Shown here: positions 48,119 to 57,285 of the stretch, piece after piece
Numbering within the stretch: position 1 is the stretch's first letter
Layout of the letters: the number at the start of each line of letters is the position of its first letter
NCBI GenBank assembly: GCA_025929075.1
Contig: JAICMS010000001.1
Location: forward strand, 1 to 64,000
Length of the DNA stretch: 64,000 nucleotides
DNA from: Propionibacteriales bacterium
GTDB lineage: Bacteria; Actinomycetota; Actinomycetes; Propionibacteriales; Nocardioidaceae
Reading direction: 5' to 3'
Position numbers and translations under genes: made by a program
The notes under the pieces: generated by a model
What the model saw: only the letters and a program-made list of their open reading frames with translations
Databases searched by the model: none
What the model was told of the DNA's origin: nothing

Positions 48119-48670
48119 TCAGCCAGTGGACCGACCGCTGAGCTTGTCCCGGATCCGGTCGACGAGGCCAGCGCCGGGACCCAGCAGCTTGTTGAGCGGT
48201 GGGGTGTCAGGCGCCGACGGATGCGGCCGGGTCGGAACGATCTTCTTGGCCTGCTCGATCTTCCCACCAAGCTCCTCCATCTGCTCACCGGACAGGTGCT
48301 GACGGAGCTCGGGGAACAACTGTCCTTCTTCCTCCTCGATGTGCTCGAGCACGGCGGAGCTCATCTGGCGGAAGATCGCCATGAATTGCGGGTCGTCGCC
48401 GTCCATGCCCTCCCACTGCTTGAGCAGCTGCTCGGCCTCCGCATGCTCCTCGATCTCCTGGTCGGCCAGCTGGTCGCCGTTGGGAAGCACGTCTCTGGCG
48501 GAGGGGTAGAGATACATCTCCTCAGCGACAGAGTGGCGGACGAGCTCAGCGGTCACCCGGTCTGCCAGCGTTCGGCGGGTATCCGCGTCGGTCGCCTGCT
48601 CGATCTGCTGGAACAGTTCCTTGACCTCGTTGTGGTCGTGCACGAGCACGCTGATCATGTCGTCAGACAT
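48119..48670 (-). CDS. Hemerythrin HHE domain protein
   Basis: A 183-residue protein with a four-helix hemerythrin fold that binds a di-iron centre. Likely ligands are His13 (LVHDHNEVKELF), His46 and Glu50 (HSVAEE), His76 and Glu80 (HAEAE), His110 and Glu114 (HIEEEE). The tail (about 145-183) is basic and Pro-rich. I set the start at ATG 48670, preceded by GGAGAA with 5 nt spacing. It may sense or store oxygen, nitric oxide or iron; the role is unknown. It heads a run with DUF6328 and the flavoprotein. Confidence 0.85.
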   Translation of the reverse strand: MSDDMISVLVHDHNEVKELFQQIEQATDADTRRTLADRVTAELVRHSVAEEMYLYPSARDVLPNGDQLADQEIEEHAEAEQLLKQWEGMDGDDPQFMAIFRQMSSAVLEHIEEEEGQLFPELRQHLSGEQMEELGGKIEQAKKIVPTRPHPSAPDTPPLNKLLGPGAGLVDRIRDKLSGRSTG

Positions 48671-48792
48671 CGGCTTCTCCTCAGCCGGCACCGAAACCAC
48701 GGGCCGGGATCGAACCGGTACTGCAGTGGATGCACAGCCCTTACCCGCAGTCCTGCTCGGCAAACGGCACAGCCACGACGCTGGCCGGCCGG

Positions 48793-49392
48793 TCAGGGCC
48801 GGCGCACCTCGAGCACGCGAAAGCCCTTCGCCGACGCCAGTCGCTCGCACTGAAATCCCTGGGTGCTGAGCCACCGCTGCAGCGAGTCGGCTCCGAGGTT
48901 CTTGCCGACGACGAGCAGCGCCCGGCCGGCCGGCGCCAACCGGCCGAGCCAGTGCAGCAGCAGGTCGTGCAGCGCCTGCTTGCCGACCCGAATCGGCGGG
49001 TTTGACCAGATCTCGTCGAACTCGACACCGGCTGGGACCTCATCGGGGCGCGCGACGGTGACCCGGGGACCGACACCCAAGGCCTCGGCGTTGTCCCGGC
49101 ACAGCCGCAGCGCCCGCTCGTTGACATCGACTGCCCACACCGCGGCCTGGGGCACCGCGCTCGCCAGCGCGCACGCGATGACGCCGTATCCGCAGCCGAG
49201 GTCGAGGAAGGTGCCGGGTCGCGCCGGCGGCCAGGCCTCCCGGAACAACACCGCCGTACCGGCGTCGAGCCGCCCCGCCGCGAAAACGCCGGAGGAGGTC
49301 TGCAGCGCCAGCTGTCGGCCCCACGCGGAAATCGTCACGGGGTGGCGTACCTCAGCGGAGGTCGGGTCGGCGGAGAAGTAGTGCTCACCCAC
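48793..49392 (-). CDS. Class I SAM-dependent methyltransferase, RsmC/RlmG-like
   Basis: A 199-residue methyltransferase with SAM motif FLDLGCGYGVIACALA, acidic VDVNERAL and the catalytic IWSNPPIRVGK, typical of N2-guanine rRNA methyltransferases such as RsmC. MGEHYFSADPTS starts the family. The 122 bp between it and hemerythrin contain nothing I recognise. Its exact rRNA target is not determined. Confidence 0.88.
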   Translation of the reverse strand: MGEHYFSADPTSAEVRHPVTISAWGRQLALQTSSGVFAAGRLDAGTAVLFREAWPPARPGTFLDLGCGYGVIACALASAVPQAAVWAVDVNERALRLCRDNAEALGVGPRVTVARPDEVPAGVEFDEIWSNPPIRVGKQALHDLLLHWLGRLAPAGRALLVVGKNLGADSLQRWLSTQGFQCERLASAKGFRVLEVRRP

Positions 49393-49467
49393 GCGCTTAC
49401 CAGCCCCGCCTTCGCTCGCGCCGCACCGCTGCGTCTGGTCTCAGCATGGACCTCAGCCGGTGGCTTG

Positions 49468-50355
49468 TCATCCGGGCGATGGCATCGGCCGGGCGGACCT
49501 GGTCGTCGCCACCCTGGCCGCCCAATCCGGGGCCGGCGGATAGCGCACCTCCTCCAGCGTCAGACCATGCGGTGGCAGCACCCGCACCGCCGAGTCACGG
49601 CTCCGGGAGTCCAGCAGCGCCTGTATCCACGACGGCTCGCGGCCGCCCTGGCCGACCATCACCAGCGCTCCGACGACCGACCGCACCATCTGATGGCAGA
49701 ACGCGTCGGCCACAACCCGGCAGCAGAGCCGGTCGCCGTCGGCGGTCCAGCAGAGCTCGAGCACCTCCCGCACAGTGCCGGCACCAGGCCGCTGCCGGCA
49801 AAAGGCCACGAAGTCATGCTCGCCGACGAGGAGAGCGGCGGCCGCGTTCATCACCGAGACGTCCAGCGGCCGCGGCCACGCCAGCACGTCATGGCGTCTG
49901 ATCGGGTCCAGGGCCGCCAGGTCGGTGCAGATTCGGTAGGCATAGCAGCGGGCCAGCGCAGCGAACCTGGCGTCGAAGTCCGTGGAGACGACCAGTGCTC
50001 GACGTACGCGGACGTCGTCGGGAAGCAGCCGGGCGAGTCGGCGGACGAGAACTGCCGGCTCGAGAGTCTCTGCCGCCGCTGCCGGTACGTCGAGGTGAGA
50101 CACCTGGCCACGGGCGTGCACCCCGGCATCTGTGCGCCCAGCGACTGTCAACCGCGGCGGCGGGATCTGCAGGGCCACACCGAGAGCCGCCTCGAGCGTG
50201 CCCTGAACAGTACGGCGACCGGGCTGCACCGCCCACCCGGAGAAGCCGCCGCCGTCATAGCTCACATCGAGTCGTAGGCGTACGGCGTCGGACTGGCCGT
50301 GAGAGTGGTCGTCGCCGGGCTGCTCCACCGGCCCATTGTCGGCCGGGCCGCTCAC
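49468..50355 (-). CDS. truA: tRNA pseudouridine(38-40) synthase TruA
   Basis: Isomerises uridines 38-40 in the anticodon arm. The 295-residue protein has SYDGGGFSGWAVQPGRRTVQG, catalytic Asp in AGRTDAGVHARGQV, DFVAFCRQRPGAGTVREV and FCHQMVRSVVGALV. The first 24 residues are a variable polar extension. In M. tuberculosis truA directly follows rplQ; here three genes are inserted between them. Confidence 0.96.
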   Translation of the reverse strand: MSGPADNGPVEQPGDDHSHGQSDAVRLRLDVSYDGGGFSGWAVQPGRRTVQGTLEAALGVALQIPPPRLTVAGRTDAGVHARGQVSHLDVPAAAAETLEPAVLVRRLARLLPDDVRVRRALVVSTDFDARFAALARCYAYRICTDLAALDPIRRHDVLAWPRPLDVSVMNAAAALLVGEHDFVAFCRQRPGAGTVREVLELCWTADGDRLCCRVVADAFCHQMVRSVVGALVMVGQGGREPSWIQALLDSRSRDSAVRVLPPHGLTLEEVRYPPAPDWAARVATTRSARPMPSPG

Positions 50356-50361
50356 CAGCGC

Positions 50362-51075
50362 TCAGCTGGTGGAACGGGGCCTCGGCCGGATCTCGACACA
50401 GCACTCGCCCGGCTGCGGCCGCAGGTCCGCGTCGAGGCAGCCTGCGCCGAGCCCGGACAGGAAGCCGTCGAGGAACGCCAGGTTGATCCCGCACACGAGT
50501 TGGGGTGCCCGGGCGGTCAGCGGGTGAAACGGGCAGTTCCGCAGCCGCAGCCGGTCCGGCTGAGCCCGATAGGGCTCGTAGCCGAACTCGTCGAGCGCCT
50601 GCTCGGTCGCGGTGAGCGCCCGCTCGGGGCCGAGTCGGCCCCTTGTCGGCGTCCGCTCCGCGCTCGCCGCCAGCGTGCCGCCATGCTCGTAGGCCACCCG
50701 AGTGCGCGCCGCCTCGGCTGTCTCGTCGCTGCGCCTGTCGGTGATCGCGTCGATCAGGATCGTCCCGATCACGTCGTGTGCCCGCGCGGGGATAGCCACC
50801 GACACACCGGTGTCGGCGACTTCGTAGACCTTGGGCGCCCGGCCGACGCGCCCGGAGCGGGGGCCCGGGGCAGTGGAGGCGCGAAGCATGCCGACAGCCA
50901 CCAGCTTGTCCAGATGGAAGGCGGCGAGCTTGCGCGAGATGCCGACGACCTCAGCGGCCTCTTCGCGGGTCACCGGCCTGGCCGCTCGCCGTACGTAGTG
51001 ATACATCCGAGCGCGGAGCTCGTCGTCGAGCGCCGCGACGGCGTGGATCGAGGCCTCCGGCTCGACGACTGCCAT
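50362..51075 (-). CDS. SufR-like helix-turn-helix regulator with C-terminal cysteines
   Basis: A 237-residue regulator. An N-terminal winged HTH (about 33-66; VTREEAAEVVGISRKLAAFHLD) is followed by a linker and a C-terminal part with Cys181 (RNCPFHPL), Cys195 (LVCGINLAF), Cys213 and Cys225-226 (GECCVEI). This spacing, NCP...C...C...C, recalls the Fe-S-sensing SufR group, so it may bind an iron-sulfur cluster; this is inference. The start at 51075 is 7 nt after TATAGT, implying a leaderless mRNA. It is divergent from folE, sharing operator-like repeats. Confidence 0.78.
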   Translation of the reverse strand: MAVVEPEASIHAVAALDDELRARMYHYVRRAARPVTREEAAEVVGISRKLAAFHLDKLVAVGMLRASTAPGPRSGRVGRAPKVYEVADTGVSVAIPARAHDVIGTILIDAITDRRSDETAEAARTRVAYEHGGTLAASAERTPTRGRLGPERALTATEQALDEFGYEPYRAQPDRLRLRNCPFHPLTARAPQLVCGINLAFLDGFLSGLGAGCLDADLRPQPGECCVEIRPRPRSTS

Positions 51076-51082
51076 GCCTCTG

Positions 51083-51088
51083 ACTATA
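51083..51088 (-). promoter_or_regulatory. -10 element of the regulator, leaderless start
   Basis: On the minus strand TATAGT lies 7 nt before the ATG at 51075. Transcription would start at or next to the start codon. The adjacent repeat 51090-51098 would occlude it. No good -35 is visible. Confidence 0.5.
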
Positions 51089-51089
51089 G

Positions 51090-51170
51090 CGCCAATACGA
51101 CTAGGCGATACGCCAATGTTGGCTGTCGCTCTCCGCCGGGTCTTGACCGTGCCGACCAAATCACCAATAC
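51090..51170. promoter_or_regulatory. Three CRCCAAT(A/G) repeats between regulator and folE (operator candidates)
   Basis: CGCCAATAC (51090-51098), CGCCAATGT (51111-51119) and CACCAATAC (51162-51170) lie in direct orientation. The first two are exactly 21 bp apart, two helical turns. Copies 1 and 3 are extended by ACTAG after 1-2 nt. Copy 2 forms the palindrome GCCAA-TG-TTGGC (51112-51123). Copy 1 borders the regulator -10 and copy 3 overlaps the folE -10, as expected for a shared operator. Confidence 0.6.
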
Positions 51171-51171
51171 T
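51143..51171 (+). promoter_or_regulatory. folE promoter
   Basis: -35 TTGACC (51143-51148) and -10 AATACT (51166-51171) are 17 nt apart. The -10 lies inside the third CRCCAATA repeat. The start codon is 35 nt downstream with AAGGAG before it. Confidence 0.5.
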
Positions 51172-51205
51172 TACTAGTGAAACTCACCGAGCCCAAGGAG
51201 CCCCG

Positions 51206-51874
51206 ATGTCGAGTGGTCTGCTGTCCGAGCCGGTCGACGAACTCGATCCGCACGAGTCTCAGCCGACGTTGCATGCCGTCGGACACCACCCTCGGCCCGA
51301 CCTTGTCGCTCACCCCGGGGGAGTCGATGCCGAGGCGGCGGAGCGAGCGGCCGGAGAACTGCTGCGCGCCCTCGGCATCGACCTCGAGGGAGAGTCGATG
51401 CGGGGAACACCCCGGCGGATGGTCCGGGCCTATGCCGAGCTGTTTCGTCCTCGGCCCTTCCAACTGACGACGTTTCCCAACGACGAGCAGTACGACGAGC
51501 TGGTTGTCGCCCGCTCCATCCCGATGCGCTCGGTCTGTGAGCACCACCTGTTGCCGTTCGTCGGGACCGCGCACGTCGGCTACCTGCCCGGCAGGCGGAT
51601 CCTCGGCCTGAGCAAGCTCGCCCGGGTCGTCGAACAGTTCGCCTCTCGGCCGCAGGTGCAAGAACGCCTCACCACCCAGGTCGCCGGCTGGCTGCAAGAA
51701 CAGCTGTCCCCGAAGGGTGTCGGGGTCGTGATCGAGGCCGAGCACAGCTGCATGGTGCTGCGGGGTGTGCGCGCACACGGCTCGACGACGGTCACCTCGG
51801 CACTGCAAGGCTTGTTGCGGACAGATCCGCGGTGTAGGCAAGAATTCCTGGCACTGACCGGCGTCATGCGCTGA
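51206..51874 (+). CDS. folE: GTP cyclohydrolase I
   Basis: Makes 7,8-dihydroneopterin triphosphate from GTP, the entry to folate-type cofactors. The 222-residue enzyme has the zinc-binding residues in RSVCEHHLLPF and EHSCMVLRGV, plus GLSKLARVVEQFA and RTDPRCRQEFLAL. The start follows AAGGAG by 6 nt. Unlike the usual folE of the ftsH-folK region, it stands with a Cys-rich regulator and a ferredoxin reductase and may be a second, regulated copy. It is followed after 17 nt by the reductase. Confidence 0.93.
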   Translation: MSSGLLSEPVDELDPHESQPTLHAVGHHPRPDLVAHPGGVDAEAAERAAGELLRALGIDLEGESMRGTPRRMVRAYAELFRPRPFQLTTFPNDEQYDELVVARSIPMRSVCEHHLLPFVGTAHVGYLPGRRILGLSKLARVVEQFASRPQVQERLTTQVAGWLQEQLSPKGVGVVIEAEHSCMVLRGVRAHGSTTVTSALQGLLRTDPRCRQEFLALTGVMR

Positions 51875-51891
51875 CGCAGAAGGACGGCGAG

Positions 51892-53130
51892 ATGAGCTCC
51901 GATACCAAGTTCGTCATCGTGGGCGGAGGACTAGCCGGCGCGAAGGCAGCCGAAGCGCTTCGCGACGCCGGCTACGACGGGCAACTGGCGTTGGTAGGAG
52001 ATGAGGAGCATCTCCCGTACGAACGCCCGCCGCTCTCCAAGGACTATCTCGCCGGCTCGGCCGGCGTTGACGACCTGCGTGTCCACGACGAGCAGTGGTA
52101 CGCCGACAACTCCGTCGACCTGCGGCTCGGCAAGGCGGCCACCGGAGTCGACGCGGCCGCAAAGACCGTCGAGCTCGTGGACGGCTCGCGCCTTGAGTAC
52201 GACAAGCTGCTGCTGGCGACGGGATCGAGTGCCCGGCAGCTGCCGCTGCCCGGAGCCTCCGCGCACGGTGTGCTGACACTGCGAAGGATCGAGGACTCCG
52301 ACAAGATCAAGGAGGTCCTCGAGCGGCAAGGATCGCTGGCGGTCATCGGCGGCGGCTGGATCGGCATGGAGGTTGCCGCCAACGCTCGAAGCAAGGGCTG
52401 CGACGTGACGGTCCTCGAGGCCGCCGACCTGCCGCTGTCCGCCGTCCTGGGCCCCGAGCTCGGGCGCGTCTTCCTCGATCTTCATCGCGACCATGGGGTG
52501 GAGTTCCAGCTCGGGGCCAAGGTCGCAGAGATCACTGCAAACGACAGCGTGGTGACCGGTGTGCGGCTACACGACGGGACCTGGGTGGAAGCGAGCGCCG
52601 TGCTCGTCGGCGTCGGCGCCACCCCGAACCTCGACCTCGCCGAGAGCGCTGGCCTCGATCTCGACAACGGTGTGCTGGTCGACGAGGCGCTGCAGTCGAG
52701 CAATCCGGACATCGTCGTTGCCGGCGACATCGCCAACCAGGATCATCCGGTGCTGGGCAGCCGGATCCGGGTCGAGCACTGGGCGAACGCCCTCAACCAG
52801 CCGGCTGCCGCGGCCGCAACGATGCTGGGCAAGCACTCGCCGTACACCGAGCTGCCGTACTTCTTCACCGACCAGTTCGACCTCGGCATGGAGTACGTCG
52901 GTCATGCAGCGCCCGGCAGCTACGCCCGCGTGGTGACCCGTGGGCCTCTGGAGACCCGCGAGTTCATCGCGTTCTGGCTCGACGACAGCGATCGAGTACT
53001 GGCCGGCATGAATGTCAACGTGTGGGACGTCATCGACGACATCAAGGCGCTGATCCTCAGCAAGACGCCGGTCGACGTCGACAAGCTCGCCGACCGAGAC
53101 ACCCCGCTGGCCGACGTTCGCCGCCCGTAG
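51892..53130 (+). CDS. FAD-dependent ferredoxin/rubredoxin-type reductase
   Basis: A 412-residue flavoprotein of the putidaredoxin/rhodocoxin reductase group. FAD loop FVIVGGGLAGAKAAEAL, PYERPPLSKDYL, LLLATGSSARQL, NAD loop VIGGGWIGMEVAANA and the FAD-binding VAGDIANQ are present, with a C-terminal reductase domain. It passes electrons from NAD(P)H to a ferredoxin, but no ferredoxin or P450 gene is next to it. AAGGA precedes the ATG. It is in operon with folE. Confidence 0.92.
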   Translation: MSSDTKFVIVGGGLAGAKAAEALRDAGYDGQLALVGDEEHLPYERPPLSKDYLAGSAGVDDLRVHDEQWYADNSVDLRLGKAATGVDAAAKTVELVDGSRLEYDKLLLATGSSARQLPLPGASAHGVLTLRRIEDSDKIKEVLERQGSLAVIGGGWIGMEVAANARSKGCDVTVLEAADLPLSAVLGPELGRVFLDLHRDHGVEFQLGAKVAEITANDSVVTGVRLHDGTWVEASAVLVGVGATPNLDLAESAGLDLDNGVLVDEALQSSNPDIVVAGDIANQDHPVLGSRIRVEHWANALNQPAAAAATMLGKHSPYTELPYFFTDQFDLGMEYVGHAAPGSYARVVTRGPLETREFIAFWLDDSDRVLAGMNVNVWDVIDDIKALILSKTPVDVDKLADRDTPLADVRRP

Positions 53131-53154
53131 CCACCAAGCCGAGGGGTGCGTGGC

Positions 53155-53844
53155 CTAGGGCTTGGGCTCCTCGCCGCCGGACTCCGCGCTCTCGCCGTCG
53201 ACCTCGGCGGCGGCTTCGGTGTCGGCCTCGGCGTCCTGCTCGACCTGTTCCTCGACGTCGGCGTCGGCAGTCGCATCTTCTGCCGGCTCGGGGGCCGGCT
53301 CGGCTGCCTCAGTGACCGGGCCGTCCTCCAGTCCGGCATCGTCGGCGAGCACCGCGTCGGTGTCGACGGTCGCCTCGGCCGGCTCCACCGAGTCGTCGAC
53401 CACCGGCGTGGCTGCCTTCTTGGCCGGTCGCCCGGGCGTCGACCTGGTGCCGTCCACGCCTGCGCGGCCCCGCGAACGGGACTTGCTCTCCTCCTGGACC
53501 AGCTCGATCACGGCCATCGGCGCGTTGTCGCCCTTGCGGGGACCGATCTTGGTGATCCGGGTGTAGCCGCCCGGCCGCTCGACGTAGCGCGGTCCGATCT
53601 CGGTGAAGAGCACGTGCACGACGCTCTTGTCGCGAATAACCGCCAGCACCTGCCGACGGTTGTGGAGGTCGCCACGCTTGGCCTTGGAGATCAGCCGCTC
53701 GGCGAACGGCCGCAGCCGACGGGCCTTGGCCTCGGTCGTGGTGATCGCGCCGTGCTCGAAGAGGCTCGTCGCGAGGTTCGCCAGGATCGCCCGCTGGTGC
53801 GCCGGGCTCCCGCCGAGCCGCGGTCCCTTGCTGGGGGTCGGCAT
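53155..53844 (-). CDS. rplQ: 50S ribosomal protein L17 with acidic extension
   Basis: L17 proper is about the first 118 residues ([54 protein letters not shown]). It is followed by a basic linker and an acidic Ala/Glu/Asp tail of about 90 residues, giving 229 in all against about 120 in E. coli. Long L17 tails occur in other actinobacteria. It lies downstream of rpoA by 26 nt. Confidence 0.96.
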   Translation of the reverse strand: MPTPSKGPRLGGSPAHQRAILANLATSLFEHGAITTTEAKARRLRPFAERLISKAKRGDLHNRRQVLAVIRDKSVVHVLFTEIGPRYVERPGGYTRITKIGPRKGDNAPMAVIELVQEESKSRSRGRAGVDGTRSTPGRPAKKAATPVVDDSVEPAEATVDTDAVLADDAGLEDGPVTEAAEPAPEPAEDATADADVEEQVEQDAEADTEAAAEVDGESAESGGEEPKP

Positions 53845-53870
53845 GAAGATCTCCTATCGGTCTTCGCGGA

Positions 53871-54884
53871 TCAGTACTGCTCGTCTTCGGCGTAGGTGGT
53901 GTCGTCGTCGTCGAAGGTGTCCACGACGACGCTCGGGTCGAATCCGGGCGCGCTGTCCTTGAGCGACAGGCCCATCTCGGCAAGCTTGGCCTTCACCTCG
54001 TCGATCGACTTGGAGCCGAAGTTGCGGATGTCGAGCAGGTCCTGCTCGCTGCGCGACAACAGCTCGCCGACAGTGTGAATGCCCTCGCGCTTGAGGCAGT
54101 TGTAGGACCGCACCGTCAGCTGGAGGTCCTCCACCGGGAGCGCGAGATCGGCAGCGAGCTGCTCGTCGACCGGCGACGGGCCGATGTCGATGCCCTCGGC
54201 CTCGACGTTGAGCTCGCGGGCGAGACCGAAGAGCTCGACCAGGGTCTTGCCCGCCGAAGCGAGAGCATCCCGGGGCGCCATCGAAGGCTTGGTCTCGACA
54301 TCGATGATCAGCCGGTCGAAGTCCGTGCGCTGCTCGACGCGGGTCGCCTCGACCTTGTAGGTCACCTTGAGCACCGGTGAGTAGATCGAGTCGACAGGGA
54401 TCCGCCCGATCTCCGCGTCAGCGCTCTTGTTCTGGACCGCCGACACGTAGCCGCGGCCACGCTCGACCACGAGCTCCATGTCGAGCTTGCCCTTGTCGTT
54501 GAGGTGGCCGAGGACCAGGTCGGGGTTGTGCACCTCGACCCCCGCGGGCGGCGCGATATCGGCCGCACTGATCTCGCCGGCCCCTTGCTTGCGCAGGTAC
54601 ATCGTCACTGGCTCGTCCTGCTCGGACGAGACGACGAGCTGCTTGAGGTTGAGGATGATCTCGGTGATGTCCTCGGTGAGGCCGGGGATCGTCGAGAACT
54701 CGTGCAGCACCGAGTCGATCCGGATCGACGTGACTGCCGCTCCCGGGATCGATGACAACAGAGTGCGGCGAAGCGAGTTGCCGAGGGTGTAGCCGAAGCC
54801 GGGCTCCAACGGCTCGATCATGAACCGAGAGCGGAACTCGTCGACGACTTCTTCGGACAGGGTGGGACGTTGTGCGATGAGCAC
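53871..54884 (-). CDS. rpoA: DNA-directed RNA polymerase alpha subunit
   Basis: The 337-residue subunit has the N-terminal assembly domain ([29 protein letters not shown]-equivalent region) and the C-terminal DNA/activator-binding domain ([40 protein letters not shown]). It ends in an acidic tail ([16 protein letters not shown]). It lies between rpsD and rplQ. Confidence 0.98.
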   Translation of the reverse strand: MLIAQRPTLSEEVVDEFRSRFMIEPLEPGFGYTLGNSLRRTLLSSIPGAAVTSIRIDSVLHEFSTIPGLTEDITEIILNLKQLVVSSEQDEPVTMYLRKQGAGEISAADIAPPAGVEVHNPDLVLGHLNDKGKLDMELVVERGRGYVSAVQNKSADAEIGRIPVDSIYSPVLKVTYKVEATRVEQRTDFDRLIIDVETKPSMAPRDALASAGKTLVELFGLARELNVEAEGIDIGPSPVDEQLAADLALPVEDLQLTVRSYNCLKREGIHTVGELLSRSEQDLLDIRNFGSKSIDEVKAKLAEMGLSLKDSAPGFDPSVVVDTFDDDDTTYAEDEQY

Positions 54885-54959
54885 GGTTACTTCCTTCCTG
54901 CGTCGACCGCCATTTGACGACGCAGCTCGTTTGCACCGGGTCGGACGCCCGGCGCGGCG

Positions 54960-55568
54960 TTACTTCTTTGAGTAGTACTCGACGATCAGTTGCTCTTGGA
55001 CGGGCACGTCGATCTGGGCTCGCACCGGCAGCTGGTGGACCAGGATCCGCAGCTTGCCTGGGATTACCTCGAGCCAGGCCGGAACGACCCGCTCACCGAG
55101 CGTCTCGCGCGCGATGATGAACGGAGTCGTCTCCACCGAGCGCTCCTTGACGTCGATCACGTCGTGGGCAGCCACTTGGTAGGACGGGATGTCGACCTTG
55201 ATTCCGTTGACCCGGAAGTGCCCGTGTACGACGAGCTGCCGGGCGTGTCGACGAGTGCGGGCCAGGCCGGCCCGGTAGACGACGTTGTCGAGCCGCGCCT
55301 CCAGCATCTGCAGCAGGTTGTCGCCGGTTTTGCCGGGCCTGCGGTTCGCCTCCTGGTAGTAGCGCCGGAACTGCTTCTCCAGCACGCCGTAGGTGTAGCG
55401 AGCCTTCTGCTTCTCCATCAGCTGGTTGCGGTACTCCGACTCCTTGACCCGACCACGGCCGTGCTGGCCGGGCGGGTAGGGACGCCGCTCGTAGGCGATG
55501 TCGCCGCCGATCAGGTCAACGCCCAGCCGACGGGACTTCTTCGTCATGGGTCCGGTGTAGCGGGCCAT
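54960..55568 (-). CDS. rpsD: 30S ribosomal protein S4
   Basis: A 202-residue primary rRNA-binding protein starting MARYTGPMTKKSRRLG. The S4/Hsp45 RNA-binding region is RLDNVVYRAGLARTRRHARQLVVHGH. It has no zinc-binding cysteines (C-minus type). The longer frame upstream of 55568 is not homologous. rpoA begins 75 bp downstream. Confidence 0.97.
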   Translation of the reverse strand: MARYTGPMTKKSRRLGVDLIGGDIAYERRPYPPGQHGRGRVKESEYRNQLMEKQKARYTYGVLEKQFRRYYQEANRRPGKTGDNLLQMLEARLDNVVYRAGLARTRRHARQLVVHGHFRVNGIKVDIPSYQVAAHDVIDVKERSVETTPFIIARETLGERVVPAWLEVIPGKLRILVHQLPVRAQIDVPVQEQLIVEYYSKK

Positions 55569-55597
55569 GGTCGCTCGGTCTCCTTCGCTACTCGGGC

Positions 55598-56002
55598 TTA
55601 GACGCGGGGCCGCTTGGGGGGGCGGCATCCGTTGTGCGGGCTGGGGGTGACGTCTTGGATCGTGCCGACCTCGAGGCCGACCGCGCCGAGCGAGCGGATC
55701 GCGGTCTCCCGACCGGAGCCGGGTCCCTTGACGAACACGTCGATCTTCTTCATTCCGTGCTCCATGGCGCGTCGACCGGCAGCCTCGGCGGCCATCTGCG
55801 CCGCGAACGGGGTCGACTTGCGCGAGCCCTTGAAGCCGACCGTGCCGGCGCTCGCCCAGGAGATCACGCCACCCGAAGGGTCGGTGATGGTGATGATCGT
55901 GTTGTTGAACGTGCTCTTGATGTGCGCCTGGCCGGCAACGACGTTCTTGCGCTCCTTGCGGCGGACCTTCTTCGCGCCCGCGGCGCGTGACTTGGCAGGC
56001 AT
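55598..56002 (-). CDS. rpsK: 30S ribosomal protein S11
   Basis: A 134-residue S11 with a basic N-terminus, [16 protein letters not shown], and the platform end [18 protein letters not shown]. It follows rpsM by 34 nt. Confidence 0.97.
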   Translation of the reverse strand: MPAKSRAAGAKKVRRKERKNVVAGQAHIKSTFNNTIITITDPSGGVISWASAGTVGFKGSRKSTPFAAQMAAEAAGRRAMEHGMKKIDVFVKGPGSGRETAIRSLGAVGLEVGTIQDVTPSPHNGCRPPKRPRV

Positions 56003-56036
56003 GCTCAGCAGCTCCTAGCGGTTGGCGATGTGTCCG

Positions 56037-56414
56037 TCACTTCGTTGCCTTCTTCTTGCCGGCGACGGTGCGCTTCGGGCCCTTCCGGGTCCGCGCGTTG
56101 GTCTTGGTCCGCTGACCGCGCACCGGCAGGCCCTGGCGGTGACGCCGGCCCTGATAGCTGCCGATCTCGACCTTGCGCCGGATGTCGGCGGTGATCTCCC
56201 GGCGCAGGTCACCTTCGACCTGGAAGTTGCCTTCGATGTAGTCGCGCAGTTTCACGAGCTCGTCGTCACCGAGCTCATGAACGCGCATGTCGGGGCTGAC
56301 CCCGGTGGCCTTCAGGGCCTCCAGCGAGCGGGTCCTGCCGATTCCGTAGATGTAGGTGAGTGCGACCTCGAGCCGCTTGTCGCGCGGCAGGTCCACACCG
56401 ACGAGGCGTGCCAT
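56037..56414 (-). CDS. rpsM: 30S ribosomal protein S13
   Basis: A 125-residue S13 of the subunit head: [30 protein letters not shown], and [23 protein letters not shown] in the tail that contacts P-site tRNA. The 217 bp upstream to rpmJ contain no gene and no clear signal beyond a distant GAAAGG. Confidence 0.97.
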   Translation of the reverse strand: MARLVGVDLPRDKRLEVALTYIYGIGRTRSLEALKATGVSPDMRVHELGDDELVKLRDYIEGNFQVEGDLRREITADIRRKVEIGSYQGRRHRQGLPVRGQRTKTNARTRKGPKRTVAGKKKATK

Positions 56415-56631
56415 CAGGCATCGAACCTTTCGTCCGTCGAAGGTGTGTCGCGTGACGCGTCCTTGGCGGTCGCAACGAGGGCCGGCTGTCGCCGTACCCT
56501 CGCCGACCGCAAGGCCCCGGCCTTCGATCCGGGGGTGGCGTCGAGCCGCCGGCGCGAGCCGGGAACCGACGAGCGGTCACGCTGCTGGGAGGTGAGCGTC
56601 GGCTGGTGGCCGCCGCTCGGGGTGAGAGCGA

Positions 56632-56745
56632 TCAACCCTGGCGCTGCTTGTGCCGGGGGTTTTCGCAGATCACCATGACCCGGCCGTGACGCCGAATCAC
56701 CTTGCACTTGTCACAGATCTTCTTCACGCTCGGGTTGACCTTCAT
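56632..56745 (-). CDS. rpmJ: 50S ribosomal protein L36
   Basis: A 37-residue protein: [19 protein letters not shown] then a Cys-x4-His near [12 protein letters not shown]. Cys11, Cys14, Cys27 and His32 form the zinc-ribbon (C-plus type). It lies between infA and rpsM, its usual place. Confidence 0.96.
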   Translation of the reverse strand: MKVNPSVKKICDKCKVIRRHGRVMVICENPRHKQRQG

Positions 56746-56784
56746 CGAGCTCTCCGTCGGCTTCCTGTCACTCGTTCTGTTCGG

Positions 56785-57006
56785 TCACTTGTAGCGGTAA
56801 ACGATGCGTCCGCGAGTGAGGTCGTACGGCGAGAGCTCGACCACCACGCGGTCCTCGGGGAGGATCCGGATGTAGTGCTGGCGCATCTTGCCGCTGATAT
56901 GAGCGAGGACCTTGTGTCCGTTGTTGAGCTCCACCCGAAACATCGCGTTGGGAAGCGCTTCGACGACGGTGCCCTCGATCTCGATGACCCCTTCCTTCTT
57001 CGGCAT
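56785..57006 (-). CDS. infA: Translation initiation factor IF-1
   Basis: A 73-residue OB-fold protein, [39 protein letters not shown] and [15 protein letters not shown]. The start is at 57006; the longer open frame is non-homologous promoter sequence. It is the first gene of the infA-rpmJ-rpsM-rpsK-rpsD-rpoA-rplQ series. Confidence 0.97.
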   Translation of the reverse strand: MPKKEGVIEIEGTVVEALPNAMFRVELNNGHKVLAHISGKMRQHYIRILPEDRVVVELSPYDLTRGRIVYRYK

Positions 57007-57197
57007 GTCCTCCACTATCCGTTGGCTTGCAGGCTGGCGGTGCGCCGTCGGTGCGGACGGCCGGGGCAGACGGGAGCGTGAAGCAAGACGATCTCGTACT
57101 GCGAGGTCGACCCAATCAATCCCGCACGCCGGGCACCGCCAACTTCCGCTGGGATGGCGCAAAGCACACGAGAACAGACCCAATGGGCCGACAGGCA

Positions 57198-57203
57198 AGT
57201 CTA
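57198..57203 (-). promoter_or_regulatory. Candidate -10 for infA operon
   Basis: TAGACT on the minus strand, about 190 nt before infA, lies in the 279-bp gap after map. TTTCTC about 18 nt upstream is a weak -35. The rest of 57007-57285 holds no gene. Confidence 0.35.
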
Positions 57204-57285
57204 CGCGAGCGCCCGCGAATCGAGAAATCGACCGCCACGGTCGACCAGGTCCCCCTCGTCGACCGGCCAGGCGCGCTCGTGCCAC

